Source: Rikenellaceae bacterium
Lineage (GTDB): Bacteria; Bacteroidota; Bacteroidia; Bacteroidales; Rikenellaceae
Assembly: GCA_021201795.1 (NCBI GenBank)
Contig: JAJQEF010000031.1
Location: forward strand, 1-64,000
Length of the DNA stretch: 64,000 bases
Direction of reading: 5' to 3'
In this document: in pieces, positions 17,233 through 26,077 of the stretch
How the letters are laid out: every line of letters begins with the position of its first letter
Numbering within the stretch: position 1 is the first letter of the stretch
Position numbers and translations under genes: made by a program
Notes under the pieces: generated by a model
Seen by the model: the letters and a program-made list of their open reading frames with translations, nothing else
Database searches by the model: none
What the model was told of the DNA's origin: nothing

Positions 17233-18038
17233 TGAGAAAAATTATATATATAATCGTTGTTTTTATCATTGCCGGATGTAGCAGTGACAGTTATACCGGA
17301 TATTCCGAAAATGATTTTAGAACCGGAACAAAGTCCAATATCTCGATAGATTCTGTGAAATATTATTATCGCGACGGGGGTGGTGTAACGACTTTTACGA
17401 GTCAATATAACGACTACATAATCAGCGGAACAGTTACCGCGAACGACAGATCAGGAAATTTTTACCGTGTATTTATGCTGGAAGATCATTCCGGTGCCAT
17501 CGAGATAAAGGCTGGACTTTACGATCTTTACTCCCTATTCCCTGTGGGCCGCAAAGTTTTTGTTAAGATAACGGGCCTTACGCTCGGACAGGAAGACGGC
17601 ATGTACCAGTTAGGGCTGCAGCCAACCTATGGCAGCAGTTATGAAACCGAATATATTTCTTCAGCATTATTAGTCGATAAGCACATCATACGTGATATTT
17701 ACACGGGGGTTCCGGTATCCGAAGAAACCAGGATAAGCGACCTGACAGACGATCATATAGGACGACTGATGAAGATCGACGGACTTAAATTAGATAATGG
17801 AGGCGAAGAAACATGGGCCTATTCTTCGAACGAAACCTATAACGGACTTCCCGGTGAAAAAGATATCAAAGCACGCGATATCAATGGTGACTCTATATAC
17901 GTCTACACAAGCGGTTACGCGGATTTTGCCTTGGATAAAACACCTTCAGGAGATATTTCCATTACAGGTATAATAATGAAGCGGGGAAGATCGTACCGTA
18001 TAAAATTCAGGAACGAATATGACATTGAAACTAATTAA
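17232..18038 (+). CDS. DUF5689-type lipoprotein
   Basis: The 268-residue protein has a lipoprotein signal peptide ending IIAGCSSD. Its first half contains YIISGTVTANDRSGNFYRVFMLEDHSGAIEI, the OB-fold-like DUF5689 pattern, followed by VGRKVFVKITGL. The start codon overlaps the stop of the TonB-like gene (TGATG), and the next DUF5689 gene overlaps its end by 20 nt, so the three are translationally coupled. DUF5689 proteins in Bacteroidota often accompany TonB receptors, sometimes with secreted nucleases; the ligand here is unknown. Confidence 0.8.
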   Translation: MRKIIYIIVVFIIAGCSSDSYTGYSENDFRTGTKSNISIDSVKYYYRDGGGVTTFTSQYNDYIISGTVTANDRSGNFYRVFMLEDHSGAIEIKAGLYDLYSLFPVGRKVFVKITGLTLGQEDGMYQLGLQPTYGSSYETEYISSALLVDKHIIRDIYTGVPVSEETRISDLTDDHIGRLMKIDGLKLDNGGEETWAYSSNETYNGLPGEKDIKARDINGDSIYVYTSGYADFALDKTPSGDISITGIIMKRGRSYRIKFRNEYDIETN

Positions 18039-18804
18039 ATTTCTTTTTATCGTTCTGGTTCTTACAGAATGTAAAAAACCGGTAAGTCCCGAGGATATCT
18101 TTCCGGACGATCCCGGTAAAGGACAGAATCATGGCAGCATGACGATTCAGAACCTGTTAAAAGAATATCTTAAATCTACCCCGAATACTATAACCGACGA
18201 TGTAAGTGTAACGGGTCAGATAGTATCGAGCGACTGGATGGGAGCATTCCCCCATTCCCTTATTGTTATGGACGAAAGCGGAGCTATCGAAATACGACTT
18301 GCATCCGAAAATTACCACCGTTATTATGAGCTCGGAAGAATAGTTACGGTCAGATGCGCAGGACTGGTAATCAGGTCCTATGGAAACTCGCCTATTCTCG
18401 GAAGATCGACCAGGTCTGAAGAGGAATATATAAACATTCCCGAATACGAGATGAACAGTTTTATAGTGGTATCAGGCCAAATAGAACCCATATCGAAACC
18501 CACTTTGAATTTATCCGAAATAAGCGGAAACTATAATAATTTGCCGGTAATTCTTCAGAATGTCGAATTTATAGATGAGGACAAGGAGAAGGAGTGGTGC
18601 GATCCGGATAGTGATTATTCGTATACCGAACGTATATTGAAATCAACGAAATCGAATGATTCCATTGCCGTAAGAACCTATTATAACGTAAGATTTAAAA
18701 GCCATAAAGTTTCTGCCGGAACTGTCGACATAGAAGGAATCCTTCAGTATTATTATTCAAAACCTTCCCTTCAATTAATCGACTATGCCGATATGAATCT
18801 TTAA
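18019..18804 (+). CDS. Second DUF5689-type lipoprotein
   Basis: The 261-residue protein has a lipoprotein-like leader ending LVLTECKK. It repeats the OB-fold pattern of the previous gene: DDVSVTGQIVSSDWMGAFPHSLIVMDESGAIEIRLA, then LGRIVTVRCAGL. It is the last gene of the flippase/TonB-like/DUF5689 operon and its stop overlaps that of the convergent PseG-like gene (18801). The Cys of the lipobox is preceded by Thr-Glu, which is an imperfect lipobox, so lipidation is likely but not certain. Confidence 0.75.
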   Translation: MTLKLIKFLFIVLVLTECKKPVSPEDIFPDDPGKGQNHGSMTIQNLLKEYLKSTPNTITDDVSVTGQIVSSDWMGAFPHSLIVMDESGAIEIRLASENYHRYYELGRIVTVRCAGLVIRSYGNSPILGRSTRSEEEYINIPEYEMNSFIVVSGQIEPISKPTLNLSEISGNYNNLPVILQNVEFIDEDKEKEWCDPDSDYSYTERILKSTKSNDSIAVRTYYNVRFKSHKVSAGTVDIEGILQYYYSKPSLQLIDYADMNL

Positions 18805-20192
18805 AAACCGTATTCCATACGGATTATACATTCATTTCGGGAGATTACTTTATATCCGGCAGATTCGAAAATCTTTACAGAGGCTGTATTATTTTCTTTG
18901 ATATAAGCTGTTACAGGAAGTGTTATGCTTTTATCAGTTATTTTTTCGAGTGCTCTCTCAAGCATAACTTTACCGACTCCCAGGCCTCTGAAATCACTGT
19001 TTATGCTAATACCGGTAACGGTTTCATGTTCTTTTATATCGAACCTCACCTGTCCGATAAATCTTCCTGATATTCTGAAAATATAAAGATAACTCGTATC
19101 GCTTATTATTATGGAATCCAACCATTTTTTATGGTCATCAAACGGTATGGGGTCGGAATTAAAAGAATTTTGTCTTACTTCCCGGTCATTGGCAAGATGA
19201 AACAAATCCGTTATATCATCAGCCTGAGCCTCCCAAACTATCATTTCCCCCGATAATCTTCTTTTGAAAGCAGTTTTAACAACCCTGTCCGCACCCTTGC
19301 CGTCGATAGTTTGCTGTCCGGCCAGCGAGCGTAATTCTCTTGTTTTTGTTTCGGTAATTCCTCTTAAATCCGCTTCCAACGATATAAGATCGGTTTCTTT
19401 ATCTATAAACCCGCTTTCGACCCATCCTTTAAGATTTTCAGACTGATTGTCTGCGATTTTAAAGGCCAGAGTAGGAACTCCGCATACAGCCAATTCGTTA
19501 AGGGTCTGTCCCGCGGCGGATATAGCCAGATCGGCTTCAGACATTAAACGTTTCATTTCCGGTGACGAAAGATTGTTATATAGAAATATATTATTCCCTG
19601 ATATCCCAGAAGAATTCGATACCACGTTTAAACATGCTTCAGGAAATTTACGTGTAGCAACACTTAATATTTTTTCTATTAAATTATGGTTATCCGTTCC
19701 TCCCAGTGTTATCAGAATATTACGGATATTTTCATTTATAATCTTCGGAGATATATCCAAAAATTCTCCTCTTAAAAGAGCATACCGGCTGCCCAAAAGA
19801 TATTCCGTGCCAAAGTTCTCCGGATAAACGCTCATTACAGCGGAAACCGCACCGTTAACTACCAGCCCTTCAGGATAAGAGATCCTGTTATAATCGTCGA
19901 GAAATATACATACGGAATTACGGGAAGCTATTGTATAAATCTCGGAATAAGCAGTATACGAATCTATTATTACAAAATCATAACCAATGACGGTATTTTT
20001 AATAAATTCATTGTCAGCAGTCCAGTCTTTTTCCAATACGAAAAAATCATCTGTATTTTCCGGAACTGTCCCTTTTATATAAAAATCTGTCGCCACACCT
20101 CTGCCCAAAAAGGATCCGGCTAAAGCCATACAACGGTAAAAGTGACCGTAACCATATTCCTGACCGGATTCCGTAAAAACCACTGCTTTCAT
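18801..20192 (-). CDS. PseG-like UDP-sugar hydrolase fused to a GNAT acetyltransferase (PseH-like)
   Basis: Residues 1-310 match the PseG fold: GYGHFYRCMALA near residue 15 is the conserved GxGHxxRC motif, and ILITLGGTDNHNLI and SAAGQTLNELAVCGVPTLA form the nucleotide-sugar site. Residues from about 318 (MIVWEAQADD) form a GNAT N-acetyltransferase with the acetyl-CoA loop FRGLGVGKVMLERAL. In pseudaminic-acid synthesis PseH acetylates C4 of the UDP-sugar and PseG removes UDP; here both steps are in one polypeptide. It overlaps pseF by 4 nt. PseB, PseC and PseI are not in the window. Confidence 0.85.
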   Translation of the reverse strand: MKAVVFTESGQEYGYGHFYRCMALAGSFLGRGVATDFYIKGTVPENTDDFFVLEKDWTADNEFIKNTVIGYDFVIIDSYTAYSEIYTIASRNSVCIFLDDYNRISYPEGLVVNGAVSAVMSVYPENFGTEYLLGSRYALLRGEFLDISPKIINENIRNILITLGGTDNHNLIEKILSVATRKFPEACLNVVSNSSGISGNNIFLYNNLSSPEMKRLMSEADLAISAAGQTLNELAVCGVPTLAFKIADNQSENLKGWVESGFIDKETDLISLEADLRGITETKTRELRSLAGQQTIDGKGADRVVKTAFKRRLSGEMIVWEAQADDITDLFHLANDREVRQNSFNSDPIPFDDHKKWLDSIIISDTSYLYIFRISGRFIGQVRFDIKEHETVTGISINSDFRGLGVGKVMLERALEKITDKSITLPVTAYIKENNTASVKIFESAGYKVISRNECIIRMEYGF

Positions 20193-20878
20193 TCACCATA
20201 CAGATTACGGTATTTAAACTCTGCCATCCTCCAGTCTTCTTCGGTATCGATATCCTGAACAGTAAGCGGATCCTGAATTATAGCTCCCGTATTGTCTGTA
20301 AAGAAAGTTCCTTTTTCTTTTATGACATCAGCTTTAATCCAATAAAACTGACCTGCGTCATGATATCTCTGCGGCAAATCCTGGGAACGGGTATTTTTAA
20401 ACCGTGGTTCCACCATAAGCAGTTTATCGTTTTCATCTATTTTCAACGAACGCTGTATCGGATAACCGAACGGGACCACGGGAATAACAGAATCATATCG
20501 GGCGGAGATCAAATCAAAACCTTGCTTTATTTTTTCCGGATCGATCAGAGGGGCCGTGGCCATGATACAGCAAACGTATTCGGGTCGGATTCTCTGCCGT
20601 TCATAATTTTCCAGAACTTCCACGACAACATCAGCCAATGTAGCATAATCATCTGAACATTTATCGCCTCTCATAAAAGGTACCTCCGCTCCATACCCCA
20701 TAGCAATACGGGCAATTTCCTGATCGTCAGTAGATACCATTAAAGCATCGAAAACACCGGCTCTTCCGGCAGCGTCTATCGAATAAGAAATTATCGGCCG
20801 GCCCAGAAAATTTCTTATATTTTTACCAGGTATGCGTTTGCTGCCGCCCCTTGCAGGGATAATCGCCAATGTCTTCAT
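20189..20878 (-). CDS. pseF: CMP-pseudaminic acid synthetase-like cytidylyltransferase
   Basis: The 229-residue protein begins LAIIPARGGSKRIPGKNIR, the CTP-binding signature of acylneuraminate cytidylyltransferases (NeuA/PseF). The later motifs IMATAPLIDP and DIDTEEDWRMAE match the family. It activates a nonulosonic acid with CTP. The PseG-like partner downstream favours pseudaminic over sialic or legionaminic acid, though LegF is an alternative. The product would decorate a capsule, LPS or surface glycoprotein, since no flagellar genes are present. Confidence 0.85.
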   Translation of the reverse strand: MKTLAIIPARGGSKRIPGKNIRNFLGRPIISYSIDAAGRAGVFDALMVSTDDQEIARIAMGYGAEVPFMRGDKCSDDYATLADVVVEVLENYERQRIRPEYVCCIMATAPLIDPEKIKQGFDLISARYDSVIPVVPFGYPIQRSLKIDENDKLLMVEPRFKNTRSQDLPQRYHDAGQFYWIKADVIKEKGTFFTDNTGAIIQDPLTVQDIDTEEDWRMAEFKYRNLYGE

Positions 20879-20887
20879 TTCAGTATA

Positions 20888-22672
20888 TTACATTCTTTCG
20901 GGAACATCTATTCCCAATAACGACATGCCTTTTTTAATTACTTCTCCTATTTTCTCTATAAGAAGTAATCTCATCGCCCTTATTTCGGAATTCTCTTCAC
21001 GAAGAATAGAATAGTCATGATAATATTGGTTGAATTCTTTTACAAGTTCGTAGACATAATTCGCTATTATCGACGGAGAATGATTATCCGCCGCGAGCTT
21101 TACAATCTCAGGATAATCCAGCAGATTCTTCACCAGGTCGATCTCTTTAGGAAGAAGTTTAATGTCGGGGTTAATCTCCTTGGCTTTTTCAACTGAGGTT
21201 TGCTCTGCCTTGCGTAAAACCGACCTTATTCTCGCATGTGTATATTGGATGAATGGTCCTGTGTTGCCATTGAAATCTATCGATTCTTTCGGATCAAACA
21301 ACATGGTTTTTTTGGGGTCCACCTTTAGTATAAAATATTTCAGGGCTCCCATACCGACCATTTTACTTATGTTTTCGGCCTCTTCCGGAGTACATCCGTC
21401 CAACTTCCCGAGTTCCTCCGACATTTCTTTTGCAGTCGCAACCATGCCGGTAATCAAATCGTCCGCATCGACCACGGTACCTTCACGGGATTTCATTTTA
21501 CCTTCCGGAAGTTCTACCATACCGTATGACAAATGATAAATATGATCCGACCAATCATATCCTAGTTTCGATAATATTAGTTTGAGCACCTGAAAATGGT
21601 AGTTTTGTTCGTTTCCGACCACATATATCAGATCATCCAATTTATATTCATTGAACCTGCTGTATGAGGTTCCAAGATCCTGTGTCATATATACCGAAGT
21701 ACCGTCCGAACGTAGAAGCAGCTTCTGGTCGAGTCCGTCGCCGGTAAGATCTATCCAGACCGAATTATCTGGTTTGCGGTAAAAGACTCCTTTCTCGAGA
21801 CCTTCATTCACAATTTCTTTTCCCAAAAGATAAGTTTCCGATTCATGATATATTTTATCAAAACAAACCCCAAGATCAGCATAGGTTTTGTCGAAACCTT
21901 CGTATACCCATCCGTTCATTTTTTCCCATAATGAATAAACTTCCGGATCCTTTGCTTCCCATTTACGGAGCATATCCTGCGCCTCTTTAATTACAGGAGC
22001 TTCCTTTTTGGCTTCTTCTTCATTCATTCCGCTCTCCACAAGAGTCTTTATTTCGGATTTGTAAGCCTTATCGAATTCGACGTAATATTTCCCGACAAGA
22101 TGATCGCCCTTCATTCCGGAAGACTGCGGTGTTTCACTATTCCCGAATTTTTGCCATGCCAGCATGGATTTACATATATGAATACCACGATCGTTCACCA
22201 GATTGACTTTTATAACCTTATTTCCGACAGCTTCCAGTATTTTAGCTACCGAATAACCGAGCAGATTATTCCTGATATGGCCGAGATGCAGTGGTTTATT
22301 GGTGTTAGGAGAAGAATATTCTACCATTACCGTTTTGCCGTTATTTTCAATAATGCCGTAATTTGCATCCCTTGATATATCATTGAACCCTGAAACCCAG
22401 AATGATTTTTCGATAGACAGATTCAAAAATCCTTTTATCACATTGAATTTTTCAATCAGAGAACATTTTTCGGTTATGACCCGTCCGATCTCCTCAGCAG
22501 TCTGCTCGGGACTCTTACGGCTCATTTTAAGAAAAGGAAAAACGACAAGGGTAATATCGCCATCGAATTCCTTTCTGGTTTTCTGTATCTGGATAAGTTT
22601 CCGGTCGAAATCACCGTAGAGTGATTTTATTATTTCGTAAAAATCTTCCGAGAATATTTTTTCTATGTTCAT
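20888..22672 (-). CDS. argS: Arginyl-tRNA synthetase
   Basis: The ATG at 22672 (MNIEKIFSEDFYEIIKSLYG) gives 594 residues, the usual ArgS length; a longer frame upstream has no family match. It has the N-terminal Arg-tRNA domain, the class I HIGH-like motif PLHLGHIRN near residue 125, the KMSK-like motif GKMKSREGTV, and the C-terminal DALR anticodon-binding domain ending in LLGIDVPERM. It attaches Arg to tRNA-Arg in the cytoplasm. A good promoter lies 68-101 nt upstream. Confidence 0.97.
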   Translation of the reverse strand: MNIEKIFSEDFYEIIKSLYGDFDRKLIQIQKTRKEFDGDITLVVFPFLKMSRKSPEQTAEEIGRVITEKCSLIEKFNVIKGFLNLSIEKSFWVSGFNDISRDANYGIIENNGKTVMVEYSSPNTNKPLHLGHIRNNLLGYSVAKILEAVGNKVIKVNLVNDRGIHICKSMLAWQKFGNSETPQSSGMKGDHLVGKYYVEFDKAYKSEIKTLVESGMNEEEAKKEAPVIKEAQDMLRKWEAKDPEVYSLWEKMNGWVYEGFDKTYADLGVCFDKIYHESETYLLGKEIVNEGLEKGVFYRKPDNSVWIDLTGDGLDQKLLLRSDGTSVYMTQDLGTSYSRFNEYKLDDLIYVVGNEQNYHFQVLKLILSKLGYDWSDHIYHLSYGMVELPEGKMKSREGTVVDADDLITGMVATAKEMSEELGKLDGCTPEEAENISKMVGMGALKYFILKVDPKKTMLFDPKESIDFNGNTGPFIQYTHARIRSVLRKAEQTSVEKAKEINPDIKLLPKEIDLVKNLLDYPEIVKLAADNHSPSIIANYVYELVKEFNQYYHDYSILREENSEIRAMRLLLIEKIGEVIKKGMSLLGIDVPERM

Positions 22673-22739
22673 ATGTGAATTTTTAACCAACAAATGTACC
22701 CATTTTATATTAATAATAAAAAACACTTCCCTATACTCA

Positions 22740-22773
22740 CAAATATAAGCCAAATGATATATTATCCTGCAAA
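22740..22773 (-). promoter_or_regulatory. Promoter of argS
   Basis: On the minus strand TTTG (22770-22773) and TATATTTG (22740-22747) are 22 nt apart. This leaves a leader of about 60 nt before the ATG at 22672. Confidence 0.7.
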
Positions 22774-22865
22774 AAGGTCGTTTTGTATCCTCCTTTATTT
22801 ATGCGTTTGTTTTTGTAATTCGTTATAAATACTTTTACCGCCTCGGATATAGCAATTACTTTTCA

Positions 22866-24101
22866 GTGGGGGAAAAATTTTTATCGACAAATTTTATATT
22901 ATTAAAGTGGTCAGTTATCTTTCTGGCCTTGCTGATTTGCCACAATGGCCAATCACAAGATAATATTGAAAAACATTTGATAAATGCCGGCTTTGAAAAT
23001 GTAAGGCATTACCAAACCGACACCGTAACCTATATATTCGTTGACGGTTCTTCCTTCCGATCCAGATTGACAAATCTGGAAAAAATCAGTTCATCGATAG
23101 GTGAACTTTCGGATATTATCGGAAATAATAAAGTCTCCGTTATATTCAATTATGACCGGGAACAACAGCTAACTCTGACCACTACTAAAAATCCTATGGG
23201 ATATTTCAGCGGAAATATAAACAGCTGGGGCATTTCTTATAAAACTAAAGAAGCTGCAGGTATTATAAACGAACTGACTGCCGTCGGAAAATTCAACGGC
23301 AAGTTCTATAATTCTTCCTTAGGTAAGATCGATTTCATAATATATCCGGAGTTCCGTTTCAGGAACATACGGCTCGACATTATGTACCAGACCCAGTTAA
23401 ACATATCCCCGGCTGTCGAAATCAATTTATGGAGAGGATCTAAATTTACCGGACAGGTTGTTTTCCCTATAATCAATGAATACGAGAGAGAGTATGATCA
23501 GGTTCGTCCGGGTTTTATCAATTTATCTCAGGATTTTAAAATTAAAGGCAACATTTTTGCAAGAGCAACCATAGGTAGTTTCAGTGCAGAAAGATTGGGA
23601 GTGGATTTAAAGTTATACAGACCGTTCGGCCAGCGTTGGGGTCTTTATGCGGAAGGTGGACTTACGGGCAGGATACTTTATTATTACAGCGGATGGAAGC
23701 ATACACCCATAAAACGGTTCACATGGGCTGTAGGAGGAAATTATTTCGTGGATTATTTCGATCTGATGTTCGATGTACGGGCAGCAAGATTTATGGGAAA
23801 AGATATTGGTGTAGAAGGTAAATTAACGAGATATTTTAAAAAAGCTGTGATTGGTTTTTATTTACAAAAGACACAAGCGGTGGATTATAACGGAGGTTTT
23901 TATTTTTCAATTTCCATTCCTCCATATAACCAGAAAAGGAAAAAATTCATAAGAATTTCTCCAACACCGTATTATGAATTAGTATATAATGCACAGGCCA
24001 GACAACAGGAAGGTCGGTATTACCTGACTTCGCCAAACGAAACAAATGCGGAAATTTTTTTCGATATACTACGATTCGGACAAATAATAAGGAACTATTA
24101 A
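22866..24101 (+). CDS. YjbH-like outer-membrane barrel protein
   Basis: The protein (411 residues from a GTG at 22866) has an export signal (WSVIFLALLICHNGQSQ) and then a long all-beta protein with aromatic girdles such as RIRLDIMYQTQLNIS, WGLYAEGGLTGRILYYYSGW and KAVIGFYLQKTQAVDYNGGF, ending before a C-terminal acidic/aromatic segment. The overall pattern matches the YjbH family linked to exopolysaccharide export. The start is uncertain: no ATG lies in frame before the signal peptide, the frame is open further upstream, and GTG at 22866 is only the best available choice. The lipoprotein gene downstream, 49 nt away, may be co-transcribed. Confidence 0.6.
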   Translation: MGEKFLSTNFILLKWSVIFLALLICHNGQSQDNIEKHLINAGFENVRHYQTDTVTYIFVDGSSFRSRLTNLEKISSSIGELSDIIGNNKVSVIFNYDREQQLTLTTTKNPMGYFSGNINSWGISYKTKEAAGIINELTAVGKFNGKFYNSSLGKIDFIIYPEFRFRNIRLDIMYQTQLNISPAVEINLWRGSKFTGQVVFPIINEYEREYDQVRPGFINLSQDFKIKGNIFARATIGSFSAERLGVDLKLYRPFGQRWGLYAEGGLTGRILYYYSGWKHTPIKRFTWAVGGNYFVDYFDLMFDVRAARFMGKDIGVEGKLTRYFKKAVIGFYLQKTQAVDYNGGFYFSISIPPYNQKRKKFIRISPTPYYELVYNAQARQQEGRYYLTSPNETNAEIFFDILRFGQIIRNY

Positions 24102-24150
24102 AAACTATTTATTTGAAATTTATTATAAAAACTATTAAATCAATTTTATT

Positions 24151-25458
24151 ATGAAATTACAAACAATCAAATTGAAAGGGATTTTAAAAGCAGCTGCTTT
24201 ATTTTGCGCAGTTTCTGTTATAGCTGTCGGCTGTAACGAGAAACATGCTGAATACCCTCCTGTTACACCCGGCGCCGCTACTTATGAGATCAACGGGTAC
24301 GTAACCAAAAGCGGTAGCACGACCAGACTTGACGACGTGAAAGTTACATATAGTTCACCAACATCAAGATCAGCAAGTACTACGACCAATTCAGACGGTT
24401 ATTTTGAATTCGTAGGTTTATCCGAATACGGAACTTATAATCTTACTTTCGAGCGTGACGGTTACAGCACAAACTACCAGACAGTAACATTTACCCAGGG
24501 TTCTACAGGCGAAAATAAGGTACAGTCTGTTAATGTATCTCTATCAGAGCTTCCTGAGAACGGCACAAGCGTCGACCCATCAGTAGGCGGCACAGTTCCT
24601 ATCGAAGGCAACATCTCTGGTGAAATAATCGTTCCTGCAGGAACTACTGTAAGAAATGCTAACAATGAAGTTGTTACAGGTCCTATAGAATTCTATGCAA
24701 ATGAAGTAAGCGACATTACAACTGCGAACGACGATTCTTATGCTCCTATAGCTGTAGTGGATCTCCTTCCTAACGGTTATACTTTCTCGCCTTCATTAAC
24801 TCTTCAGATCGACAATCCAATGAATACCTATCATTTCAATGATGTTATTCTTCAGTACTTCAATCCTTCTACAGGTAAATGGCAGACTCAGTCACAAGCT
24901 GTAACATATGAAGACGGACATTATATTGCAAACATATCACATTCCAGTATTTATAAAATCGCTATAAACTCTGAGGTTGCTACTACAAATGCAAATGAAG
25001 CTCTCGAAGTTATGGACTCTATCAGAGATAACAGCAATAGCATCGAACCATTGAATGTAACCTCTGCTACTGTATACAAACTCAGCGGATACAGATATGT
25101 AAACAGCATTGCAGCAGCACTTGAAGAAGCTGGTATTACAGTAGAAACTACTACTATAACTACTCAGCTTGAGAATGTGATCAAAAAATATCTGAAGATC
25201 ACTACAGATCCTTCGTACGAGTTCCTTTCAACTCCGACTGCAATGAATATAAACCAAACTGTAAATCCTGGATATATACTTAAAATCAGAGCTAACCAGG
25301 ATATTATGACATATACATTCACATTTGATCTTCGCAATACAAATAATACTTCTCATACAGTTACTGTAGTAGTAGAAAAAGCAGGAGATTCTGTTTCGAT
25401 TAATCCTGTACTTGTTGACGGAAACGATCACGGTACCGGTGGTGGTGGAAGCAACTAA
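24151..25458 (+). CDS. Lipoprotein with carboxypeptidase-like regulatory domain
   Basis: The 435-residue protein has a lipoprotein leader ending SVIAVGCNEK. A CarboxypepD-reg-like beta-sandwich follows at residues 45-125 (YEINGYVTKSGSTTRLDDVKV and GYFEFVGLSEYGTYNLTFERDGY). A larger beta-rich region of unknown type carries PVGGTVP, LLPNGYTFSPSLTLQIDNP and FNPSTGKWQTQSQAV. It ends in GGGGSN. The composition is Thr/Asn/Ser-rich and its codons resemble those of the highly expressed porin. A terminator follows. The function is probably in the outer membrane or at the surface; the ligand is unknown. Confidence 0.75.
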   Translation: MKLQTIKLKGILKAAALFCAVSVIAVGCNEKHAEYPPVTPGAATYEINGYVTKSGSTTRLDDVKVTYSSPTSRSASTTTNSDGYFEFVGLSEYGTYNLTFERDGYSTNYQTVTFTQGSTGENKVQSVNVSLSELPENGTSVDPSVGGTVPIEGNISGEIIVPAGTTVRNANNEVVTGPIEFYANEVSDITTANDDSYAPIAVVDLLPNGYTFSPSLTLQIDNPMNTYHFNDVILQYFNPSTGKWQTQSQAVTYEDGHYIANISHSSIYKIAINSEVATTNANEALEVMDSIRDNSNSIEPLNVTSATVYKLSGYRYVNSIAAALEEAGITVETTTITTQLENVIKKYLKITTDPSYEFLSTPTAMNINQTVNPGYILKIRANQDIMTYTFTFDLRNTNNTSHTVTVVVEKAGDSVSINPVLVDGNDHGTGGGGSN

Positions 25459-25478
25459 GAAAAATAAATAGCAATAAA

Positions 25479-25506
25479 AAAGAGAGCTGAACGCTCTCTT
25501 TTTTTA
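25479..25506 (+). terminator. Terminator of the lipoprotein gene
   Basis: AAAGAGAGC (25479-25487), loop TGAAC, GCTCTCTTT (25493-25501), then T-rich DNA. Confidence 0.8.
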
Positions 25507-25507
25507 T

Positions 25508-26077
25508 TTAAAGAATTATATCTTCAAGTTTTCTTTTAGGAACGTAGTGGTTTCCTTTATGGTCTCGATAATATTTTATATCTCCGCAATCCGGTTCCGT
25601 AATAACAATATTCTCACAGGGATAACCCAGTGCAATTACAAGTACCGGAATAAAGTTATCGGTTAATCCGCATATTCCCGATAACTTATTTTTATCGAAT
25701 GTACCGATCATGCATCCGCCGAATCCTTTTTCCGTCGCACCAAGCAGAATCGTCTGAGCGGAAATACCCTGATCGTATTGCGATTCCGAAGAAGTTATAT
25801 TTTTATCGATAACCATTATTATATAAGCAGAAGGTTTATCTCCTTCGGAAGGACCATCCCAATCTTTAAGATAACCGGCCCAACCCAACAAAGAAAATAT
25901 TTCACCGCACATTTTATCATCGTTAACGATCTTATATTTTAGCGGCTGAAGATTTCTGGCTGAAGGAGTAATCCGCGCCAGCTCTATCAATTCTCGGAGA
26001 TCATTATATTCGATTTTCTTTTCCTGTGAAAATCGCCTATAGCTTCGATTTTTCAGGACCAACTCATTAAATTTCAT
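25508..26077 (-). CDS. Nitroreductase-family FMN oxidoreductase
   Basis: The 189-residue cytoplasmic protein has the nitroreductase fold: RSYRRFSQEKKIEYNDLREL at the N-terminus, ARITPSARNLQPLKY for FMN phosphate binding, and GFGGCMIGTFDKNKL in the middle. These enzymes use NAD(P)H and FMN to reduce nitro, quinone or flavin substrates. It overlaps the stop/start of the exported alpha/beta hydrolase by 1 nt and is the last gene of a minus-strand run. The physiological substrate is unknown. Confidence 0.88.
   Translation of the reverse strand: MKFNELVLKNRSYRRFSQEKKIEYNDLRELIELARITPSARNLQPLKYKIVNDDKMCGEIFSLLGWAGYLKDWDGPSEGDKPSAYIIMVIDKNITSSESQYDQGISAQTILLGATEKGFGGCMIGTFDKNKLSGICGLTDNFIPVLVIALGYPCENIVITEPDCGDIKYYRDHKGNHYVPKRKLEDIIL

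Noticed and set aside
22754..22865. Longer start for argS and for the YjbH-like gene
   Set aside because: The argS extension has no family similarity, and the upstream frame of the YjbH-like gene has no plausible start; the shorter calls were kept with a note on uncertainty.
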